The translations under genes were made by a program, and so were the position numbers. DNA of 64,000 nt from Bacteroidetes oral taxon 274 str. F0058 (GTDB taxonomy: Bacteria > Bacteroidota > Bacteroidia > Bacteroidales > Paludibacteraceae). Positions 32,686 through 40,958 of this stretch are shown here, piece by piece; positions within the stretch are counted from its first letter, which is position 1, and each line of letters opens with the position of its first letter. The stretch spans positions 936,515 to 1,000,514 of the forward strand of contig GG774889.1 of assembly GCA_000163695.1 (NCBI GenBank), read 5' to 3'. The notes beneath the pieces were generated by a model. It was not told the origin of the DNA, ran no database searches, and was given only the letters and a program-made list of their open reading frames with translations.

Positions 32686-33234
32686 ATGTTGAGAGGGAAA
32701 AAGATATTGCTTGGTATTTCGGGCGGTATAGCTGCCTACAAAAGCCCTGAGTTGGTAAGACAGTTGATAGCCGAAGGTGCGGAGGTACGTGTGGTTGCCA
32801 CCAAAAATGCTTTGGAGTTTGTTACTCCTGTAACGTTGCAAACGGTGTCGAAGAATAAGGTTTATTTCGAGGTGTTTGAGCCAATAAATAACTTCAATCC
32901 CGAGCACATATCGCATTCCGATTGGGGTGATTTGCTCGTTGTAGCTCCTGCCACAGCCAACGTTATAGGCAAATTTGCAGGAGGTATAGCCGACGATGCT
33001 CTTTCGACACTGTTTCTGGCTTTCGATAAACCTGTGTTTATGGCTCCTGCAATGAATACCAAGATGTACGAACATCCGATAGTACAACGCAATATGCGTC
33101 AGTTACAGGCTGTCGATGTGCAGTTTATAGAGCCTGCTTACGGCGAACTCGCCTGCAATACCGTCGGTAAAGGTCGTATGGAAGAACCCGAGAATATAGT
33201 GGCTTTTCTAAAAGATTATTTCGAAGAAAACTAA
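32686..33234 (+). CDS. coaC: Phosphopantothenoylcysteine decarboxylase (CoaC half of CoaBC)
   Basis: A 182-residue flavoprotein that decarboxylates phosphopantothenoylcysteine in coenzyme A synthesis. The FMN-binding start KKILLGISGGIAAYKSPEL, the active-site His region EHISHSDWGD, the substrate motif PAMNTKMY and the catalytic Cys loop GELACNTVGKGRM are all present. In most bacteria, including typical Bacteroidota, this domain is fused to CoaB. Here a TAA after FEEN ends it, and the CoaB part resumes in the same frame 18 bases later, so the split looks recent or is bypassed. Confidence 0.93.
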   Translation: MLRGKKILLGISGGIAAYKSPELVRQLIAEGAEVRVVATKNALEFVTPVTLQTVSKNKVYFEVFEPINNFNPEHISHSDWGDLLVVAPATANVIGKFAGGIADDALSTLFLAFDKPVFMAPAMNTKMYEHPIVQRNMRQLQAVDVQFIEPAYGELACNTVGKGRMEEPENIVAFLKDYFEEN

Positions 33235-33252
33235 AAAAATATAAGTGATATA

Positions 33253-33891
33253 ATGAGGGTTCTGATAACTGCCGGACCTACGTACGAACGTATCGACCCC
33301 GTACGTTTCATAGGCAATCACAGTACGGGAAAAATGGGTTTTGCCTTGGCAGAAGCCTTTGCCGACAGAGGATTCGACGTATTGCTCATAGCCGGACCCG
33401 TGCATATTGTTACTGTAAATCCTGCTATAAAACGTATCGACGTGGTCAGTGCCGACGATATGTACCGTGCCGTAATGCAGCACTTCGCAGAGAGCGACGT
33501 AGCGGTGTTTTGTGCGGCGGTAGCCGATTTTACGCCGACAGTTGCAGCAGACCGCAAGATAAAGCGTAAGACCGACGATTTGGTGATAAGGCTAAAACCG
33601 ACACAAGACATAGCTGCTGCTGCGGGCAGACAGAAGCGTCAGGGACAATTTATTGTGGGGTTTGCCCTCGAGACCGACGACGAAGAGGCGAATGCTGTGG
33701 ACAAGATGCAACGAAAAAATCTGGATATGATAGTGCTAAATTCGCTGAACGACCAAGGTGCGGGCTTTGGCTACGATACCAACAAAGTAACCGTCATAGA
33801 GCGTAACGGACGACGGACAGACTTCCCCTTGCAGTCGAAAACCGAAGTCGCACGTAGGATAGTAGAGGCTGTCGTCGAAAAACTGGCCTAA
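33253..33891 (+). CDS. coaB: Phosphopantothenate-cysteine ligase (CoaB half of CoaBC)
   Basis: A 212-residue enzyme joining cysteine to 4'-phosphopantothenate using CTP. It shows ITAGPTYERIDPVRFIGNHSTGKMG at the start (shortened: AGPTYERIDPVR and NHSTGKMG), AAVADFTP and KIKRKTDDLVIRL, and the NTP-site text NSLNDQGAGFGYDTNKV. It lies in the same reading frame as coaC, separated only by one TAA and 18 bases. Free-standing CoaB does exist in some bacteria, so separate function is plausible. A clear Shine-Dalgarno is not visible, as is common in this phylum. Confidence 0.92.
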   Translation: MRVLITAGPTYERIDPVRFIGNHSTGKMGFALAEAFADRGFDVLLIAGPVHIVTVNPAIKRIDVVSADDMYRAVMQHFAESDVAVFCAAVADFTPTVAADRKIKRKTDDLVIRLKPTQDIAAAAGRQKRQGQFIVGFALETDDEEANAVDKMQRKNLDMIVLNSLNDQGAGFGYDTNKVTVIERNGRRTDFPLQSKTEVARRIVEAVVEKLA

Positions 33892-33972
33892 GTTCGTTTT
33901 GCCTTCTTACAAAAAAGTTCTGTTCTTAAGTAGTTTGCATATCGTTAAATTATTCCTGTGAGTAATCAATAT

Positions 33973-35994
33973 TTACTCTCCCTTCTTCTGTTCGAGCCTT
34001 AGGAGCTCGTCACGCCACTGGGCAGCCTCGATGAACTCCATACTGCGGGCGGCTTCGGTCATACGACGGCGGGCGTAGGCAATGGCTTTGTCGATATTGC
34101 GGTCTTCCATAGCACGTATTATCGACATATTCTTTTCGTAGCCGTCGGTAGCCGTCGGCGGTGTAGCGGTGTCGGCGTTGTAATCGGCACGGTTGGTCTT
34201 GCCCCACAGCGACGACTGTGCCTGCGACACGACTTGTGTGGGTGTTATGTGGTGTTTTTCGTTGTATGCTTGCTGCTTTGCACGGCGACGGTTGGTCTCG
34301 TCGATTGTGAGCCGCATCGAATGGGTTATCTTGTCGGCATAGAATATCACTTTGCCGTTGACGTGTCGTGCGGCACGTCCTGCGGTCTGTGTCAGGCTTC
34401 GGTGGTTGCGTAGGAAGCCCTCTTTGTCGGCGTCGAGTATTGCCACGAGCGATACCTGCGGCAGGTCGAGCCCCTCGCGAAGGAGGTTGACCCCGACGAG
34501 CACGTCGTATTCGCCCCGACGCAGGTCGTCCATAATCTTCACCCTGTCGAGCGTCTCTATATCGGAGTGTATATAGGCAGACCTAATACCCGCTTGGCAT
34601 AGGTAACGGTTGAGCTCTTCTGCCATTCGCTTGGTGAGTGTTACCACCAGTGTACGCTCCTGCTTGTCTATGCGGTCGACTATCTCGTTCATAAGGTTGT
34701 CTATCTGGTATTCCGACGGGCGAACCTCTATCTCGGGATCGAGCAGCCCCGTAGGACGTACCACCTGCTCTACGACCGTTCCGTGCGATTTGTTGAGCTC
34801 GTACTCGGCAGGAGTGGCACTCACGAATATGGCACGCGGCACAAGAGCCTCCCACTCTTCGAACTTCAACGGACGGTTGTCGATAGAGGCAGGCAGACGG
34901 AAGCCGTACTCTACCAGATTCTTTTTGCGCGAATAGTCGCCTCCGAACATACCGTGTATTTGCGGTATGGTAACGTGGCTTTCGTCGACGAAGACGAGAA
35001 AATCTTTCGGGAAATAGTCGAAGATGCAAAACGGACGACTGCCAGGCGGGCGGTTGTCGAAGTATCGCGAATAGTTCTCCACTCCCGAGCAATATCCGAC
35101 CTCGCGTATCATCTCTATGTCGTATGTTACGCGTTCTTGCAGCCGTTTGGCTTCGTAGGGTTTATTGTTTTCTTTGAAAAACTCTACCTGCTTGCCGAGG
35201 TCGAGAGCTATGAGGTCGAGAGCGTGGTTGATACGCTCTTGCGTGGTGGTGAAGATGGTTGCGGGGTAGAGGTTGAAGCTGTCGAAAACCTCTATGGTCT
35301 GCCCTGTGGTGGGGTCGAGCGTTTCGAGGCTGTCGATGTCGTTGTCCCAGAATATCACCCTCAGTATGAAGTCGGCGTATGCGGGGAAAATATCGACGGT
35401 ATCGCCCTTTACTCGGAAGTTACCTCGGTTGAGGTCTATCTCGTTGCGGCTGTAATTGGCTACGACGAGCGAGCGGAGGAAGTCGTCGCGTAGGATGTTT
35501 TGTCCCACAGCGAGCGGTATCGTGTTTTTCTTAAAATCTTCGGGATTGCCGATACCGTACAGACACGATACGGACGATACTATGACGATGTCGTTGCGTC
35601 CCGAAAGCAGTTGCGACGTTGCCGAAAGGCGTAGCTTCTCTATCTCCGAATTGATGGCAAGGTCTTTCTCGATATACGTGTCTGTGGCAGGCAGATAGGC
35701 TTCGGGCTGGTAATAGTCGTAATACGATACGAAGTACTCTACGGCATTGTCGGGGAAAAATGCCTTGAACTCACCGTAGAGCTGTGCAGCAAGTGTCTTG
35801 TTGTGGCTTATGATGAGAGTGGGGCGATTGACGTTGGCAATAACGTTTGCCATCGTGAATGTCTTGCCGCTGCCCGTTACTCCGAGCAGTGTTTGGTAAT
35901 CGACACCCTTGTCGACGGCTTCTGTGAGCTCCCTGATGGCTTGCGGTTGGTCGCCCGACGGCTGATATGCCGATACCAGATTGAATTTGTTCAT
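33973..35994 (-). CDS. uvrB: Excinuclease ABC subunit B
   Basis: A 673-residue UvrB helicase-like subunit of nucleotide excision repair, which verifies damage handed over by UvrA and recruits UvrC. Walker A is GVTGSGKT at residues 38-45; the beta-hairpin region YYDYYQPEAYLP, the DEAD-like box VFVDESHVTIPQ, and helicase motifs VGVNLLREGLDLPQV and QTAGRAARHVNG are present, with a UVR/UvrC-binding tail (ARRRMTEAARSMEFIEAAQWRDEL-like) at the C-terminus. The ATG at 35994 (MNKFNLVSAYQP) is chosen over the longer frame because the promoter lies between them. Confidence 0.97.
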   Translation of the reverse strand: MNKFNLVSAYQPSGDQPQAIRELTEAVDKGVDYQTLLGVTGSGKTFTMANVIANVNRPTLIISHNKTLAAQLYGEFKAFFPDNAVEYFVSYYDYYQPEAYLPATDTYIEKDLAINSEIEKLRLSATSQLLSGRNDIVIVSSVSCLYGIGNPEDFKKNTIPLAVGQNILRDDFLRSLVVANYSRNEIDLNRGNFRVKGDTVDIFPAYADFILRVIFWDNDIDSLETLDPTTGQTIEVFDSFNLYPATIFTTTQERINHALDLIALDLGKQVEFFKENNKPYEAKRLQERVTYDIEMIREVGYCSGVENYSRYFDNRPPGSRPFCIFDYFPKDFLVFVDESHVTIPQIHGMFGGDYSRKKNLVEYGFRLPASIDNRPLKFEEWEALVPRAIFVSATPAEYELNKSHGTVVEQVVRPTGLLDPEIEVRPSEYQIDNLMNEIVDRIDKQERTLVVTLTKRMAEELNRYLCQAGIRSAYIHSDIETLDRVKIMDDLRRGEYDVLVGVNLLREGLDLPQVSLVAILDADKEGFLRNHRSLTQTAGRAARHVNGKVIFYADKITHSMRLTIDETNRRRAKQQAYNEKHHITPTQVVSQAQSSLWGKTNRADYNADTATPPTATDGYEKNMSIIRAMEDRNIDKAIAYARRRMTEAARSMEFIEAAQWRDELLRLEQKKGE

Positions 35995-36048
35995 TCGTGT
36001 GTATTGTGTTGATAGACAGAAGTTACATCTGTTCGTAGATATTACGAA

Positions 36049-36079
36049 CAAAGTTATAAATTTAATCTTTAACGGCAAT
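36049..36079 (-). promoter_or_regulatory. Promoter of uvrB
   Basis: On the minus strand ATTG (plus 36076-36079), a 19-base spacer and TAACTTTG (plus 36049-36056). It has the same form as the dnaN promoter. Confidence 0.7.
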
Positions 36080-36119
36080 GTTATATTTACTATGTTTTTT
36101 TGTTGCATAAAATTTTTAT

Positions 36120-36127
36120 TAATTTTG
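36120..36127 (+). promoter_or_regulatory. -7 box of the ABC importer operon
   Basis: TAATTTTG with TTTG at 36099-36102, a spacer of 17 bases (slightly short). It faces away from the uvrB promoter. Confidence 0.5.
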
Positions 36128-36177
36128 GCAACTATTCTGATGATTTGTAAGTGATTGTATAATAGTATTATAAAGAT

Positions 36178-37104
36178 ATGAAATATAAATTTGCCTGTTT
36201 GGCTGCTATAATCTTTGTTTTGTGTGCTTGCGGAGGACGTCGACAGAGTACCGATGCTTGCATACTTAATTTCGGAGTAATGTCTTCGTTAGAATATCTG
36301 CCTGTGGCTGTGGCTATTGGTAACGGGTATTTTGCAGAAGAGGGGGTAGAGGTCAAGTTGCAAAAATTCTTTTCGGCAAACGACCGTGATGCTGCGTTGC
36401 AAAGCGGCAAACTCGACGGTTGTATTCTCGATTATACGGGAGCGGCTCTGCAGCGGGCAGGCGGGGTAGGTATATCGCTTACTTCGCAGTGCAACGGCTC
36501 TTTTGAACTTATAGCAGGCAAAGACGTGTTGCCGACTGATGGCTTCGAAGGGAAGCGTATCGCCGTATCGCACAATACGGTGATAGATTTTTGCACCGAT
36601 ATGCTGTTGGAGAGTATGAATATAGATGCCTCGAAAGTACAAAGGGTAGAAATCAATAAAATACCGCTGCGGCTCGAGATGCTGAACAACGCTAAAGTGG
36701 ATTTTTCGGTATTGCCTCAGCCTTTTGCCGCCATTGCGTGCAGCGAGGGCAACCAAGTGGCTATTCGTATCCAGTCGCTTGGTTATAACGTAACAGGTAT
36801 AGTGTTTACCCATAAGGCAATAGAAGAACGTAAAGAAGCGATAAAGGCTTTTTACAGAGCATATAATAGAGCTATTGATTACCTGAACGACAAGCCGATA
36901 GATGATTTTGTAAAGATACTTATAGGTGAGGTCGGTTTTACGGAAAAATCATTGTTGTATTTGCATTTGCCTGTGTTCAGCAGGGCACAGTCTCCCGAGA
37001 CCGCAGATTTGGAGGCAGTATCTAAGTGGTTGAAAAAAAAGAGCTTACTGCCTGTCGACTATAATATCGACTCCATTGTAAATCCTGAATTTGTAGTAGA
37101 ATAA
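36178..37104 (+). CDS. ABC transporter substrate-binding lipoprotein (SsuA/NMT1-like)
   Basis: A 308-residue lipoprotein: signal peptide with lipobox LCAC (Cys18), then an NMT1/SsuA/ThiY-type binding fold (LEYLPVAVAIGNGYFAEEGVEVKLQ, SGKLDGCILDY, GKRIAVS). It binds a small ligand in the periplasm and delivers it to the ATPase-permease pair that follows. Families of this kind carry nitrate, sulfonates, taurine or thiamine precursors; nothing here decides between them. It is the first of a three-gene importer operon. Confidence 0.88.
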   Translation: MKYKFACLAAIIFVLCACGGRRQSTDACILNFGVMSSLEYLPVAVAIGNGYFAEEGVEVKLQKFFSANDRDAALQSGKLDGCILDYTGAALQRAGGVGISLTSQCNGSFELIAGKDVLPTDGFEGKRIAVSHNTVIDFCTDMLLESMNIDASKVQRVEINKIPLRLEMLNNAKVDFSVLPQPFAAIACSEGNQVAIRIQSLGYNVTGIVFTHKAIEERKEAIKAFYRAYNRAIDYLNDKPIDDFVKILIGEVGFTEKSLLYLHLPVFSRAQSPETADLEAVSKWLKKKSLLPVDYNIDSIVNPEFVVE

Positions 37105-37122
37105 ATATTGCTTTTTGACGTG

Positions 37123-37860
37123 ATGTCGGGTTTGTTGCGGGTAGAGCATTTGTCGGTATGCTTTCATAGTCAGCCGGTGTTGAGCGATATATCTTTTTCG
37201 TTGCCCGTGGGCGATATTATAGCCATAGTCGGGGCATCCGGTTGTGGTAAGTCTACATTGCTTAATGTCATTGGCGGTATTATTACCGATTATCGTGGTA
37301 ACGTTACGTTTGCCGATGTGCCTGTCTCTAAAACGGTTAGAGGATATATGCCTCAGAATCTCGGACTTATGGGTTGGAAAAAAGTGCGGGACAATATATT
37401 TATATCCAGAGATATAAACAAAGTAATCGGAGTTTCTGACAGCGAAGCTACGGATATAATCGACGAACTCGGTATAGGCGACCTGCTCGACCGTTATCCG
37501 TCGGAGCTCAGCGGGGGGCAGAGGCAGCGAGTTGCTTTGGCTCGCTTGTTTGTGAGCAATCCCGATATTCTTATGATGGACGAGCCTTTTTCGGCATTGG
37601 ATACCATTACTGCCGATATGTCGCGTGAACTGTTTCTGCGGCTGTGGCAAAAACGCCGTACGACTACGATATTCACCACACATAACCTGCACGAAGCCGT
37701 ACTACTCGGGCAGCATATAATGATAATGGGCAAAAATCCGGGTCGTGTGCTGCAAGTGGTTGATAACCGTATGTTCGGTAGAGAAGCCGATTACGACGAA
37801 GAGTTTTATACGAAAACGGTGTGCCGTCTGCAAGTTATAATGAAAAACGAATACAGGTAA
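37123..37860 (+). CDS. ABC transporter ATP-binding protein (SsuB/TauB-like)
   Basis: A 245-residue ATPase. Walker A is GASGCGKST, the Q-loop follows, the signature is LSGGQRQRVALAR, Walker B is ILMMDEPFSALD, and the switch His is in THNLHEAVLLG. These match the nitrate/sulfonate importer ATPases. I start at ATG 37123 (MSGLLRVEHL); a TTG at 37108 is an alternative. It powers the importer with the upstream lipoprotein and the downstream permease. Confidence 0.9.
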   Translation: MSGLLRVEHLSVCFHSQPVLSDISFSLPVGDIIAIVGASGCGKSTLLNVIGGIITDYRGNVTFADVPVSKTVRGYMPQNLGLMGWKKVRDNIFISRDINKVIGVSDSEATDIIDELGIGDLLDRYPSELSGGQRQRVALARLFVSNPDILMMDEPFSALDTITADMSRELFLRLWQKRRTTTIFTTHNLHEAVLLGQHIMIMGKNPGRVLQVVDNRMFGREADYDEEFYTKTVCRLQVIMKNEYR

Positions 37861-37864
37861 TCCA

Positions 37865-38641
37865 ATGATTGACAAACGACAATATAATGTTTATGCAACT
37901 ATCCGAAAACTATGCATTGGGGTAGTTGTATTCAATCTCATTTGGTTGGTGCTTGCCTTGGCGTTGCGTAATAAGATACTGCCTAATCCTATCGATGTCT
38001 ATCGTATTATGCCACAGGAGTTTGTTGCCGGTATGGGCAGACACGTTATGGCGAGTCTGTGGCGTGTGCTTGCAGGCATTGTCATTGCCTTGCTCTTCGG
38101 TGTTGTGGGCGGGTTAGCTACCGCTTTCAGCAAACGGCTGAATAAAATACTCGAACCGCTGCTGTATCTGTCGTATCCTGTACCCAAACTCGCTCTGCTG
38201 CCTGTGGTGATGATAGTTTTCGGTATCGATGAGGCGTCTAAGATAGTGATGATAGTGCTTATAGTGGTGTTTCAGTTGATGATATCCATACGCGATGCCA
38301 TCAGGCATATCCCACGAGACAACTATTATGTGCTGATGTCGTTGGGAGCAACCAAATGGCAGAATATCCGCCACATAATAATACCTGCCACACTGCCGAG
38401 TATATTTTCGGCTCTCAGAGTAACCGTAGGCATAGCTGTATCGGTATTGTTTGTAACCGAGACGTTCGGCACGGACAAAGGGCTTGGTTTCTTTACCGTA
38501 GATGCTTGGATGCGGCTCGATTATATAAAGATGTATGCGGGTATAGTGTCTATATCCGTTATAGGTTTTTTGCTTTTTGTGGCAATAGATATTGCCGATG
38601 CCGTATTCTGTCGCTGGAATCGGTTGATGAGCCGATACTGA
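37865..38641 (+). CDS. ABC transporter permease (SsuC-like)
   Basis: A 258-residue inner-membrane permease with about six helices and the EAA-loop region near VLMSLGATKWQNIRHIIIPATLPSIFSAL (shortened: SLGATKWQNIRHIIIP), typical of the BPD_transp_1 family. It follows the ATPase by four bases. Its TGA directly abuts the stop of the convergent outer-membrane protein gene, leaving no intergenic base. The substrate is unknown. Confidence 0.9.
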   Translation: MIDKRQYNVYATIRKLCIGVVVFNLIWLVLALALRNKILPNPIDVYRIMPQEFVAGMGRHVMASLWRVLAGIVIALLFGVVGGLATAFSKRLNKILEPLLYLSYPVPKLALLPVVMIVFGIDEASKIVMIVLIVVFQLMISIRDAIRHIPRDNYYVLMSLGATKWQNIRHIIIPATLPSIFSALRVTVGIAVSVLFVTETFGTDKGLGFFTVDAWMRLDYIKMYAGIVSISVIGFLLFVAIDIADAVFCRWNRLMSRY

Positions 38642-39283
38642 CTAAATATCCAGTCTGATGAATAACCCGTAATTATCTATGGGTTCGGCACTTGGGCGAT
38701 AATAATCTATATTGATACCAAAACCGGCAGCAACTTTTTTGTACATCAGACCGAGCCTGCAATAGAACTTTGCTCTCTCGCGTTCTTGGCGGCTGAAGTC
38801 GTATCCAAAGCAAGCCTGTGCACGAGTAAGTAACCTCAGGTCGTCTACTATGACTGGTTTAAACTCTGCCACGGCATTGACTTCCATATTAGCCCACGGC
38901 ATAAAGTTGGCGCACGGAGTAAGGGCAAGCAGCAACGAAGGGTTGGAGTACGACAAATGTATGCCGAGTGAAGGCATAAAACCCTTACGATAGTGATAGT
39001 TTACTCCGCCCGATATACCGATATTTTTGTGTACCTGGAATATTATCGAATTGAGGGAAACCAGCTCTATCAGCCCCTTGTCGTAAATGTACGGTACGGC
39101 GGCCGAAGTGGAGTTGTTGTAACGTAGTATCCAAGCAATGTCTGTGGTTACTCCCAAGGCGGAGTTTACACGGTGTCTGCCGAATAGTGTTTCGAACATG
39201 ATAGTGTGGTCTTTGATGTCTTGTTGTGCGTAAGATGTTGTCAATAAGCAACCGAGTACAAATACTACTAATAATTTTTTCAT
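38642..39283 (-). CDS. Predicted outer-membrane protein
   Basis: A 213-residue exported protein with a signal peptide (MKKLLVVFVLGCLLTTSYAQ) and many amphipathic beta-strand-like stretches (SPSLGIHLSYSNPSLLLAL-type), ending GLFIRLDI. It looks like a small outer-membrane barrel of unknown function. It resembles the other small exported proteins in the window only in general style. It has a -7 box at 39358-39366 and converges on the importer permease. Confidence 0.6.
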   Translation of the reverse strand: MKKLLVVFVLGCLLTTSYAQQDIKDHTIMFETLFGRHRVNSALGVTTDIAWILRYNNSTSAAVPYIYDKGLIELVSLNSIIFQVHKNIGISGGVNYHYRKGFMPSLGIHLSYSNPSLLLALTPCANFMPWANMEVNAVAEFKPVIVDDLRLLTRAQACFGYDFSRQERERAKFYCRLGLMYKKVAAGFGINIDYYRPSAEPIDNYGLFIRLDI

Positions 39284-39357
39284 AAAAATAAAATAATTGT
39301 TGTTTGTTTTTTATTCTATTATATAACGATTGTGAGGAGAAAATCACATATCATACT

Positions 39358-39366
39358 GCAAAGATA
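39358..39366 (-). promoter_or_regulatory. -7 box of the outer-membrane protein gene
   Basis: TATCTTTGC on the minus strand, 75 bases before the ATG. No clear -33 box. Confidence 0.5.
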
Positions 39367-39520
39367 TAAAAAAAATACCGATAAAATTAGAAACATAAAA
39401 ATCATAAAAGATTATTTTTTACCGTAATATGCTTTCTTCCCCCTAAATTGCTACCGTGTTAGTTTTATTTTGCCAAAGGTCTTTTTTAACCTTAATACAG
39501 AGATATTCCGAAATTTTTTC

Positions 39521-39529
39521 TAACTTTGC
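39521..39529 (+). promoter_or_regulatory. -7 box of the wzm polysaccharide operon
   Basis: TAACTTTGC. It predicts a leader of about 120 bases before the wzm ATG at 39654, long for this genome. Confidence 0.55.
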
Positions 39530-39653
39530 GGTTTGAAATGAAATGGATTGCTTTTGTGTAATATGGTGTAATACAAGGTATACGCGGATACGCATATTTC
39601 GAGAAACTATTTCATTTTAAACTCAGTCGAGTAGTAAAGTTAAATCGGATATA

Positions 39654-40493
39654 ATGGATTATACTACCATAATAAAACCCAAAGGTAAGCTCTTCGAGAT
39701 AGATTTCAAAGAGATATGGCGGTATCGCGACCTGTTGGTGATGTTCATCAAACGCGATATCGTTACCCAGTACAAACAGACGATACTCGGACCGACGTGG
39801 TACTTCATACAGCCGGCTCTCACTACCATTATGTATATGGTTGTCTTTGGCGGTATTGCTGGTATCAGCACCGACGGACTACCACAGCCGCTCTTCTACC
39901 TTGCAGGTATTGTGCTGTGGCAATATTTCTCGGAATGCCTCAACAAGACGTCGGCTACTTTCACCCAGAATCAGCACATATTCGGCAAGGTTTATTTTCC
40001 CCGCCTTATATCGCCTCTGTCGAACGTACTCTCTAACCTCGTGAGAATGAGTATTCAATTCTTGCTTTTTCTGATAGTGTACGTTTATTATGTGGCAGTC
40101 GGTGTCGATGTAATGCCCAATGTGTATGTTCTGCTACTGCCGTTGCTGATAGTGATGCTTGCCGGTCTTTCGTTGGGTTTTGGCATAATAATATCGTCGA
40201 TGACGACCAAATACCGCGACCTGACGATACTGTTTACTTTTATCGTACAACTCTGGATGTATGCCACTCCTGTGATATACCCTCTCAGTACCATCACCAA
40301 CGAGAAGATACGTATGTTGATGGGTATCAATCCGCTTACTTCGATATTCGAAGCCTTCAAATACGGTATGCTCGGAGTAGGGCAGTTTAGTTGGGGCGGG
40401 CTCGGGTACAGCTTCGGATTTATGGTGGTGCTTTTGCTTGTAGGCGTAGTGGTCTTCAACAAGGTTCAACGCAGTTTTATGGATACGGTTTAA
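39654..40493 (+). CDS. wzm: ABC-2 polysaccharide export permease
   Basis: A 279-residue inner-membrane protein with six helices in the ABC-2/TagG/KpsM family. Characteristic text is RYRDLLVMFIKRDIVTQYKQT, LGPTWYFIQPALTTIMY, YFPRLISPLS and MYATPVIYPLS. With Wzt it exports a finished, lipid-linked O-antigen or capsule chain. The wzt gene follows, after an inserted four-helix-bundle gene. In T9SS organisms such as Porphyromonas gingivalis, a Wzm/Wzt system exports the anionic LPS that anchors secreted proteins; the same role here is an inference. Confidence 0.92.
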   Translation: MDYTTIIKPKGKLFEIDFKEIWRYRDLLVMFIKRDIVTQYKQTILGPTWYFIQPALTTIMYMVVFGGIAGISTDGLPQPLFYLAGIVLWQYFSECLNKTSATFTQNQHIFGKVYFPRLISPLSNVLSNLVRMSIQFLLFLIVYVYYVAVGVDVMPNVYVLLLPLLIVMLAGLSLGFGIIISSMTTKYRDLTILFTFIVQLWMYATPVIYPLSTITNEKIRMLMGINPLTSIFEAFKYGMLGVGQFSWGGLGYSFGFMVVLLLVGVVVFNKVQRSFMDTV

Positions 40494-40507
40494 AATGATT
40501 GTTTAAG

Positions 40508-40936
40508 CGTTTAACTGTTTAATTGTTTAATCGTGGATGCTATGGAATATAAGTATAGTTTTGAAAAACTGGAAGTGTGGAATGATGCTCGTAATCTAGT
40601 AAAGATGATTTACTTACAGACAGATAATTTTCCAGAAAAAGAGAGATTCGGATTAAGTTCGCAGATGCAAAGAGCTGCTGTTTCTATCGTATCAAATATA
40701 GCAGAAGGTGTGTCTCGAAGTTCGGTAAAAGAGAAAATTCGATTCGTTGAGCTTGCATATGGATCTTTAATGGAACTGTACTGTCAGTTGTATGTATCTG
40801 TCGATTTGGATTATTTGACGCCCGATACGTTTACGCTCATCAAAGCAGAAATAGACAAAATAGCCAATAAAGCGAATGCGCTAAAAAGAAGTTTTATTAA
40901 ACAGTTAAACGATTCAACGATTAAACAATTAAACAG
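40508..40936. mobile_element. Inverted-repeat-bounded four-helix-bundle element (IVS-like)
   Basis: A 20-base perfect inverted repeat, CTGTTTAATTGTTTAATCGT at 40515-40534 and its complement at 40917-40936, encloses the four-helix-bundle gene. A second 16-base inverted pair overlaps it (40508-40523 with 40896-40911). The S23/four-helix family was first described in intervening sequences of 23S rRNA, which also have inverted ends that fold together. Here the unit lies between wzm and wzt, which are normally adjacent. Mobility is inferred. Confidence 0.6.
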
Positions 40937-40958
40937 ATACAATGCCCTCCGCAATTGA
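40533..40958 (+). CDS. Four-helix-bundle protein (23S rRNA IVS/S23 family)
   Basis: A 141-residue protein of the four-helix-bundle (TIGR02436-type) family: FEKLEVWNDARNLVKMIY, LSSQMQRAAVSIVSNIAEG and RFVELAYGSLMEL are its hallmarks. The tail repeats KQLN twice (FIKQLNDSTIKQLN) because the 3' inverted repeat is coded. The ATG at 40533 lies at the very edge of the left inverted repeat, an alternative being the ATG at 40542. It overlaps the wzt start by 17 bases. The biochemical role of the family is unknown. Confidence 0.88.
   Translation: MDAMEYKYSFEKLEVWNDARNLVKMIYLQTDNFPEKERFGLSSQMQRAAVSIVSNIAEGVSRSSVKEKIRFVELAYGSLMELYCQLYVSVDLDYLTPDTFTLIKAEIDKIANKANALKRSFIKQLNDSTIKQLNRYNALRN

Larger units (their letters stand above)
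39284..39653. other. Intergenic region with divergent promoters
   Basis: No gene is visible in these 370 bases. It holds the -7 box of the minus-strand outer-membrane protein gene (39358-39366, TATCTTTGC) and that of wzm (39521-39529, TAACTTTGC). The wzm transcript would have an untranslated leader of about 120 bases. Confidence 0.6.
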
